The notes under the pieces are model-generated. The model worked only from the letters and a program-made list of their open reading frames with translations, searched no databases and had not been told where the DNA came from. A DNA stretch of 64,000 nucleotides from Acidobacteriota bacterium (GTDB lineage Bacteria; Acidobacteriota; Thermoanaerobaculia; Gp7-AA8): NCBI GenBank assembly GCA_003223645.1, contig QHVT01000003.1, positions 124,001 to 188,000 of the forward strand, written 5' to 3'. Position numbers and translations under genes: made by a program. Positions 57,306 through 64,000 of the stretch are shown here, piece after piece (positions within the stretch are counted from its first letter, which is position 1; the number at the start of each line of letters is the position of its first letter).

Positions 57306-59561
57306 ATGAAGTTGACACGAAATCCCCTGATTCTTGCAGTGACGATTGCGGTCGCTGCGTGTACGACCTCATCAACGACAAACGACGTAAATATGACGAC
57401 GACAACCAGCACAGCCGCTCCCGCCCCCGTCGCGGAAACGACTCCGCCCCCGCCACCGCCCGCACCGGCGCCCGCGCCCGCCGATCAGAATCCGCTGCTC
57501 GCGCCGTGGACCGGACCGTACGGCGGCGTCCCGCCATTCGACAAAGTCAAAGTCTCCGACTTCAAGCCGGCGCTCGAAGCGGCGATGGCGGAGAACCTCG
57601 CGGAGATCGATCAGATCGCGAACAATCCCGAGCCGCCGACGTTCCAGAACACGATCGCCGCGCTGGAGAAGTCGGGACGCACGCTCGATCGCGTCGGCAC
57701 GATCTTCGGCATCTGGAGCTCGACGATGAGCGACGACGACTTCCAGCCGGTCGAGCTGGAAATGGCGCCGAAGCTCTCCGAGTTCGGCGACAAGGTCACG
57801 CAGAACGAGCCGCTGTTCAAGCGCATCGAGGCGGTCTACAACGCGCCGGAGAAGGCGAGCCTGACGCCCGAGCAGCAGCGGCTGACGTGGCTCTACTACA
57901 CGAACTTCGCGCGTTCCGGCGCGCGCGCCGACGCGGAGTCGAAGAAGCGCCTCGTCACGATCAATCAGCAGCTCGCCGAGCTGTATACGAAGTTCGCGCA
58001 GAACGTGCTCGCCGACGAGAAGGACCGTTACGTCACGCTCGACAGCGAAGCGGACCTCGCGGGACTCACGGACTCGATCAGGAGCGGCGCAGCCGCGGCC
58101 GCGGAAGCGAAGGGCCTGAAGGGCAAGTGGGTGATCGCGAACACGCGCTCCGCGATCGAGCCGTTCCTCACGTACTCCGATCGCCGCGATCTTCGCGAGA
58201 AAGCGTGGCGGATGTTCGTCAACCGCGGCGACAACGGCGACGCGCATGACAACAACCAGATCATCACCGACATCCTCCGCCTCCGCGCCGAGCGCGCGCA
58301 TCTCCTCGGCTACAAGACGCACGCGCACTGGCGCCTCGAGAACTCCATGGCGAAAACCCCGGAGCGCGCGATCGAGCTGATGGAGGCCGTGTGGAAGCCG
58401 GCCGTCGGTCGCGTGCGCGAGGAAGTGCGCGACATGCAGGCCGTCGCCGACAAGGAAGGCGCGCACATCAAGATCGAGCCGTGGGATTACCGGTATTACG
58501 CCGAGAAAGTGCGCAAGGCGAAGTACGCCCTCGATCAGAACGAAGTGAAGCAGTACCTGCAGCTCGACAAAATGCGCGACGCGATTTTCTGGGTCGCCGG
58601 TGAGCTGTTCAATTTCAAATTCACGTCGGTCGAAGGCGTGCCCGTCTATCAGCCCGACGTGAGAGTGTGGGAAGTGACGGACAAGACCACCGGCCGCCAC
58701 ATCGGACTCTGGTACTTCGATCCGTACGCGCGCGCCGGCAAGCAGTCGGGCGCGTGGATGAACGCGTATCGCAATCAGCAGAAGTTCGACACCGACATCA
58801 CGACGATCGTCTCCAACAACGCGAACTTCGTGAAGGGCGCGCCCGGCCAGCCGCTGCTCATCTCCTGGGACGACGCGACGACGATGTTCCACGAGTTCGG
58901 CCACGCGCTGCACGGCCTCTCGTCGAACGTCAACTATCCGTCCGTCTCCGGCACCGCGGTCTTCCGCGACTACGTCGAGTTCCCGTCGCAGCTGCTCGAG
59001 CATTGGCTGCCGACGAAGGAAGTGCTGCAGCGCTTCGCGGTCAACGTGAAGGGCGAGCCGATTCCGCAGAAGCTCGTCGACCGCATCAAGAGCGCGGCGA
59101 CGTTCAATGAAGGCTTCCGCACCGTCGAGTACTTGTCAAGCGCGATCGTCGACATGAAGCTGCATCTCGCCGGCGATCAGAAGATCGATCCGGACGCATT
59201 CGAAAAACAGACGCTCGCGGAGCTCGGCATGCCGCACGAGATCGTGATGCGCCATCGCACGCCGCAGTTCCTGCACGTGTTCGCGGGCGACGGATATTCG
59301 GCCGGCTACTACAGCTATCTGTGGGCCGATGTGCTGACCGCCGACGCCGCGGAGGCGTTCGCCGAAGCGCCGGGCGGCTTCTACGACCAGGGTGTCGCGC
59401 AGCGGTTGCGGCAGTACATCTTCACCGTCGGCAACACGGTCGATCCGGCGGAAGGCTACAAAGCATTTCGCGGGCGCGATCCGAAGATTGACGCGCTCAT
59501 GCGTAAGCGCGGATTCCCGGTGCCCGGCGCAACGGTTCGTGTCACTATTCCGAAGCAGTGA
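57306..59561 (+). CDS. M3-family zinc metallopeptidase (oligopeptidase/dipeptidyl carboxypeptidase-like), lipoprotein
   Basis: 751 aa. Signal with lipobox VAAC (Cys about residue 19), then a Pro/Ala-rich linker. The M3 thimet/Dcp-type catalytic domain contains HEFGH (His529, His533) in TTMFHEFGHALHG and the downstream glutamate-containing segment. GGAGG lies 9 nt upstream of the ATG. Probably cleaves small peptides in the periplasm. Its stop overlaps the GTG of a CheY-like gene (GTGA), so these two are co-translated despite unrelated function. Confidence 0.93.
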   Translation: MKLTRNPLILAVTIAVAACTTSSTTNDVNMTTTTSTAAPAPVAETTPPPPPPAPAPAPADQNPLLAPWTGPYGGVPPFDKVKVSDFKPALEAAMAENLAEIDQIANNPEPPTFQNTIAALEKSGRTLDRVGTIFGIWSSTMSDDDFQPVELEMAPKLSEFGDKVTQNEPLFKRIEAVYNAPEKASLTPEQQRLTWLYYTNFARSGARADAESKKRLVTINQQLAELYTKFAQNVLADEKDRYVTLDSEADLAGLTDSIRSGAAAAAEAKGLKGKWVIANTRSAIEPFLTYSDRRDLREKAWRMFVNRGDNGDAHDNNQIITDILRLRAERAHLLGYKTHAHWRLENSMAKTPERAIELMEAVWKPAVGRVREEVRDMQAVADKEGAHIKIEPWDYRYYAEKVRKAKYALDQNEVKQYLQLDKMRDAIFWVAGELFNFKFTSVEGVPVYQPDVRVWEVTDKTTGRHIGLWYFDPYARAGKQSGAWMNAYRNQQKFDTDITTIVSNNANFVKGAPGQPLLISWDDATTMFHEFGHALHGLSSNVNYPSVSGTAVFRDYVEFPSQLLEHWLPTKEVLQRFAVNVKGEPIPQKLVDRIKSAATFNEGFRTVEYLSSAIVDMKLHLAGDQKIDPDAFEKQTLAELGMPHEIVMRHRTPQFLHVFAGDGYSAGYYSYLWADVLTADAAEAFAEAPGGFYDQGVAQRLRQYIFTVGNTVDPAEGYKAFRGRDPKIDALMRKRGFPVPGATVRVTIPKQ

Positions 59562-59911
59562 AGACGATCCTCATCGTCGATGACGACGAGCCGACGCAGA
59601 AGCTGCTCGAAGTCCTGATGCAGCGTTACGGATTCGCCACCGAGGTCGCCGCCAATGGTGCGGCGGCGATCTCGCGGTTGCGCGACGGCGACTATGCGTG
59701 CGTCATTCTCGATCTGATGATGCCGGAAGTCGGCGGCTACGACGTGCTTGCATTCATCGACGAACAACAAAAGCCGGTCAAGGTGATCGTCTGCACCGCC
59801 GCACTCCCCACGCGCACAGAAAAATTCGATCCGAAATTCGTGAAAGCGGTCGTGCGCAAGCCGTTCGACATCGAACAACTCGCGGCGACGGTGGCGGGGT
59901 TGATGGAGTAG
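59558..59911 (+). CDS. Stand-alone response regulator receiver (CheY-like)
   Basis: 117 aa from a GTG start that overlaps the M3 peptidase stop by 4 nt. IVDDDEPT provides the acidic pocket (Asp8-10), Asp52 is the phospho-acceptor in VILDLMMPE and Lys103 (VVRKPFD) completes the site; the usual Thr/Ser switch is in VIVCTAAL. No output domain. A partner kinase is not in the immediate surroundings. Confidence 0.93.
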   Translation: MKTILIVDDDEPTQKLLEVLMQRYGFATEVAANGAAAISRLRDGDYACVILDLMMPEVGGYDVLAFIDEQQKPVKVIVCTAALPTRTEKFDPKFVKAVVRKPFDIEQLAATVAGLME

Positions 59912-59956
59912 GGCGGCTCTGTCGCCACCGCAATCTACCAATTCTGGTAATTCATC

Positions 59957-60166
59957 CCATCGATTCTGGGATCGATCCCACCGGTGATGGGATTGATGCC
60001 ATCGATTCTGTTATCGATCCCACCGGCGATGGGATTGATGCCATCGATTCTGTTATCGATCCCACCGGCGATGGGATTGATCCCATCCATTCTGTTATCG
60101 ATCCCACCGGCGGTGGTATCGATCCCATCGATTCTGGCATTCACGCCATCGACAATGGCATTCATC
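59957..60166. repeat. 42-bp tandem repeat, five units
   Basis: Five consecutive 42-nt units starting CCATCGATTCTG, the central ones nearly identical and the outer ones diverged. Each contains ATCGAT/GGGATCGATCCC-type palindromes and an internal half-unit similarity. The 14-codon period leaves long frames open on both strands, but none has convincing start signals. It lies in the convergent 478-nt gap between the CheY-like gene and boxB. Confidence 0.9.
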
Positions 60167-60172
60167 CCTTAC

Positions 60173-60386
60173 GCTCGAGTGTCATCCCGAGCGTGAGCGA
60201 GGGACCTGGGGCTCGGGTGGCGGCACGAAGCTCGTGCAACGCAGCCCCGCCCGCCCAAGTCCCTCGCGCTCGAGTGTCATCTCGAGCGTGAGCGAGGGAG
60301 ACCTGGGGCTCGGGTGGCGGCACGAAGCTCGTGCAACGCAGCTCCGCCCGCCCAGGTCCCTCGCTTACGCTCGGGATGACACTCGG
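60173..60386. repeat. Duplicated palindromic element, family I (GTCATCCCGAGCGTGAGCGAGGGACC)
   Basis: Two direct copies of about 95 bp (60173-60267 and 60268-60363), the whole bounded by inverted outer arms, so that it folds as one long hairpin. The right end is 3 nt from the boxB stop. It could act as a bidirectional terminator between the convergent genes. Confidence 0.8.
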
Positions 60387-60389
60387 CGG

Positions 60390-61796
<1,407 letters not shown>

Positions 61797-61808
61797 CGCT
61801 TCGCTCCC

Positions 61809-61887
61809 GGTTGCGCAGTTACGCGGTCGCGCAGTTGCGCGGCGTTTGTTTTGCCGAGCAACCGCGTGACCGAGCAACCGCGCAACC
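61809..61887. repeat. Palindromic element, family G (GCGCAGTTGCGCGG units)
   Basis: Left arm GGTTGCGCAGTTACGCGG at 61809-61842 and right arm CCGAGCAACCGCGTGACC to CGCAACC at 61854-61887. It fills the gap between boxC and boxB, starting 5 nt from the boxC stop and leaving the boxB ribosome-binding site free. Confidence 0.82.
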
Positions 61888-61892
61888 CATTT

Positions 61893-63479
61893 TTAAACCC
61901 GTTCCCAGGTGAACTTCGGTTTCGTTCCGCTGCCGAAGAGTTTCAGCGCGCCCTGCTCGCCGACGGCGTTGGGGCGGATGAAGATCCAGTTCTGCCACGC
62001 CGAGAGGCGGCCGAAGATTTTCGTCGCCATCGTCTCGTTCCCGCCGAAGCGGAGGCTCGCTTCCATTCCGGTGAGCGCGTCAGGCGAGAGGCTCGCGCGC
62101 TCTTCAATCGCCAGGCGCAGCTCGTCGTCCCAATCCAATTCGTCGGGCGCGAACGTGACGAGGCCGGCCTCGATCGCTTCTTCCGCGCTGTAGCTGCCGG
62201 CAGGCTGGAAAGCCTGCCCCACACGACCTTCGACGCGCGTCGACCCATTGAGTGTCGCGTACGGGCCGAAGTTCATCGCGCTCAGCGCGATGCGCGGACC
62301 GTCCTCGGCGAGAAGCATGTACGAGCGATCCGCCGCGAGCGCGAGCTCGAAGAGCGTGCCTGCGAAACACGAATCGCGATCGATGACCGCGTACATGCTG
62401 CGCGACGAGACGTCGAGCCGCGCGAACGCGCGGCGAATGAAGCCGATCACTTCGCGCACGAACCAGTGGTCTTTGTTTTCGTGGAGCACTCGATCCATGC
62501 GCAGCACGCCTTCGACGTCGCCGCGCGATTTCAAAACCCAGATCCCGCCTTCGCGCACGTTCGTGCGGAGGTGCAGGATCGCGTCGTCGAGCTCGCGCGC
62601 CATCGCCAGCGGCCACCACTGCGCGTCGTCCTTCACGAATTCATCACCGCTCCGCGGACCGTTGACCGTGATCGTGACGACGCGACCGTCGATCGTGACG
62701 TCGACCTGGCTGTAGTGAATGCCGCTTTCATCGATCGTCCGCTGCAGCGGCGTCAGCGCGACGCCTTTCGCATCCTTCGGACGATCCGTCTGCGCCGCGA
62801 GCGCGAGCGCGCGCTCTTTCACTTTATCGTTGAACAAGCGCGGCGGCACGACGTCGTCAACGAGTCCCCACGCTTTCGCTTTCGCGCCGCCGATTCCTTC
62901 CGCGGTCGTGCAGAACACATCCGCGAGATCGCGCCGTACTTTTCTCTTGTCGACGAGCCGCGTCAGTCCGCCCGTTCCCGGCAGCACCGCCAGCAGCGGC
63001 ACCTCGGGGAAGCTGACGGTCGACGACCGGTCGTCGACGAGCACGATCTCGTCGCACGCGAGCGCGAGCTCGTAGCCGCCGCCCGCCGCTGTGCCGTTCA
63101 CCGCCGCGAGAAACTTGAGGCCGGAGTGCTCGCTCGAGTCTTCGAGGCCGTTGCGCGTCTCGTTCGTGAACTTGCAGAAGTTCACCTTCGTCGCGTGCGC
63201 GGCCTTGCCGAGCATGTAGATGTTCGCGCCGGCGCAGAACATCCGCTCCTTGGCGCTCGCGAGCACGACCGCGCCGACTTCCGGGTGTTCGAAGCGGACG
63301 CGGTCGATCGCGTCGCGCAACTCGATATCGACGCCGAGGTCGTAGGAGTTCAGCTTCAGCTTGTAGCCGTCGTCGATGCCGGCGTCTTCGTTGACGTCGA
63401 GCGACAGCGTCGCGACGGGGCCGTCGAATGCGAGCTTCCAGTGCTTGTAGCTCGCCGGGTCACGGTCGAATGTGATCAT
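61893..63479 (-). CDS. boxC: 2,3-Epoxybenzoyl-CoA dihydrolase (benzoyl-CoA-dihydrodiol lyase)
   Basis: 528 aa, near the 550 aa typical of BoxC, a two-domain crotonase-family enzyme that hydrolyses the epoxide and opens the ring to 3,4-dehydroadipyl-CoA semialdehyde and formate. FCAGANIYML and the second domain's GGGYELALACDE (oxyanion hole and active-site segments) are present. The sequence carries a palindromic insertion (about residues 418-430) that encodes VGQAFQPAG. Its start overlaps the end of the kinase-like gene by 4 nt. Confidence 0.93.
   Translation of the reverse strand: MITFDRDPASYKHWKLAFDGPVATLSLDVNEDAGIDDGYKLKLNSYDLGVDIELRDAIDRVRFEHPEVGAVVLASAKERMFCAGANIYMLGKAAHATKVNFCKFTNETRNGLEDSSEHSGLKFLAAVNGTAAGGGYELALACDEIVLVDDRSSTVSFPEVPLLAVLPGTGGLTRLVDKRKVRRDLADVFCTTAEGIGGAKAKAWGLVDDVVPPRLFNDKVKERALALAAQTDRPKDAKGVALTPLQRTIDESGIHYSQVDVTIDGRVVTITVNGPRSGDEFVKDDAQWWPLAMARELDDAILHLRTNVREGGIWVLKSRGDVEGVLRMDRVLHENKDHWFVREVIGFIRRAFARLDVSSRSMYAVIDRDSCFAGTLFELALAADRSYMLLAEDGPRIALSAMNFGPYATLNGSTRVEGRVGQAFQPAGSYSAEEAIEAGLVTFAPDELDWDDELRLAIEERASLSPDALTGMEASLRFGGNETMATKIFGRLSAWQNWIFIRPNAVGEQGALKLFGSGTKPKFTWERV
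62199..62218. repeat. Small in-frame palindrome in boxC (family K)
   Basis: GGCAGGCT / GGAA / AGCCTGCC, surrounded by GTGTGGG-type flanks. It encodes the VGQAFQPAG peptide, a sequence I have seen as a repeated insertion in genomes of Acidobacteriota and Planctomycetota. Confidence 0.65.
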
Positions 63480-64000
63480 GCAGACGTCCTCAAGGAAAGC
63501 CTCGGCATTATAATTCCGATCGTTTCTTCAACCGACGTGCCGGTCGTGTCGATCGTCAGATCGGCTCGCTCGTACAGCGGCGTCCGCTCGTCGAGAATCC
63601 GCCGCAGGTCTTCCATTGCCTGGGCGGAACCTGCCATCGGACGCTTGTCGCCCTGCGCCAGGACGCGGCCCATGTGCTCTTCCGGAGTCGTGCGCACCCA
63701 GATGGTGAGGCATTCGCGCAGCAGCAGCTCGTACGTCGCCGACTCCGACACGATCCCGCCGCCGGTGGCGACGACGAATCGCGCGTGTTTCTCGAGCAGC
63801 TCCTGCAGCGCCTGCAATTCATAGCGACGGTAGGCCTGCTGTCCGTACATTTCGATGAGCGCACCGAGCGACGTGCCGGAGAGGCGCTCGATCTCGCGAT
63901 CGAGCTCGAAAAACGAGACTTTCCGGGCTTTTGCCAGCGCCGCGCCGAGTGTGGACTTTCCCGCGCCGCGCAACCCGACGAGCGCGATGCGATTCGCGCG
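63476..64000 (-). CDS. boxR: Probable BoxR-type regulator, C-terminal shikimate-kinase-like domain (5' end outside the window)
   Basis: The visible 175 residues run off the window edge. The Walker A (GLRGAGKST) is preceded by RANRIALV, then VVATGGGIVSES and the LID-type arginine region MAGSAQAMED follow, as in shikimate kinase. In BoxR this domain follows an XRE-type helix-turn-helix and senses benzoyl-CoA; the frame is open upstream, consistent with such a fusion. The 4-nt overlap with boxC supports a role in benzoyl-CoA metabolism. A free-standing AroK is the alternative. Confidence 0.75.
   Translation of the reverse strand, partial: RANRIALVGLRGAGKSTLGAALAKARKVSFFELDREIERLSGTSLGALIEMYGQQAYRRYELQALQELLEKHARFVVATGGGIVSESATYELLLRECLTIWVRTTPEEHMGRVLAQGDKRPMAGSAQAMEDLRRILDERTPLYERADLTIDTTGTSVEETIGIIMPRLSLRTSA

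Noticed and set aside
59957-60166. CRISPR array
   Set aside because: The 42-nt units are contiguous with no unique spacers, and no cas genes are present.

Overview
The window is a GC-rich bacterial chromosome segment, most likely from an Acidobacteriota species (class uncertain; a Thermoanaerobaculia-like lineage is my guess). The case rests on a large cluster of acidobacterial-type duplicated orphan (MacB/FtsX-like, ADOP) permeases, two Ser/Thr kinases with C-terminal TPR regions, an IPTL-CTERM protein, and an aerobic benzoyl-CoA (box) cluster. I see no rRNA, tRNA, CRISPR array, insertion sequence or prophage. Bases 1-47 hold no complete gene.

Layout. 48-17748: one export/regulation block on the + strand: membrane-fusion adaptor, ABC ATPase, five full-length ADOP permeases plus a 23-codon permease remnant, a second ABC ATPase, then an NtrC-type sigma-54 activator and an NtrY-like histidine kinase. 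17758-23739: DUF1304 protein, a possible clan GH-A-like protein, a 57-aa membrane peptide, a DUF1569 protein, a one-haem cytochrome, a CBM9/DUF5916 outer-membrane protein and a class-3 lipase. 23742-33456: Ser/Thr kinase with TPRs, M1 aminopeptidase, TPR protein, secreted protein, purA, cysteine dioxygenase and kbl. 33453-40168: DUF11/IPTL-CTERM surface protein, an ECF sigma factor overlapping its own Ser/Thr kinase gene, and a secreted HYR protein. 40336-45027: SLC13 transporter divergent from glycogen phosphorylase, then a TetR regulator. 45401-59911: secreted PHP/Ig/lamin-tail protein, PEBP-like protein, a DUF4440 protein with a probable CTG start, a secreted His/Cys-dyad protein, a 786-aa unknown, a retropepsin-like protein, an adenosine-deaminase-like enzyme, a TPR membrane protein, an M3 peptidase and a CheY-like protein. 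60390-64000: boxB, boxC and the 3' part of a probable boxR on the - strand, an aerobic benzoyl-CoA ring-epoxidation route.

The most unusual feature is a dense population (about 25) of palindromic elements belonging to some eleven unrelated sequence families with the same plan: an arm, often built of 7-14 bp tandem units, then a short loop, then the inverted arm. Of 19 intergenic copies or composites, 15 lie within 10 nt of a stop codon. One is nested in another, one encloses a remnant of a four-helix-bundle (IVS/Avd-type) protein gene, and several lie in frame inside coding sequences. One 54-bp element occurs in opposite orientation in two unrelated genes, in phase, and its only two differences form a compensatory base-pair change. 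A second recurring theme is a -10 hexamer ending about 6-8 nt before the start codon, suggesting leaderless transcripts.
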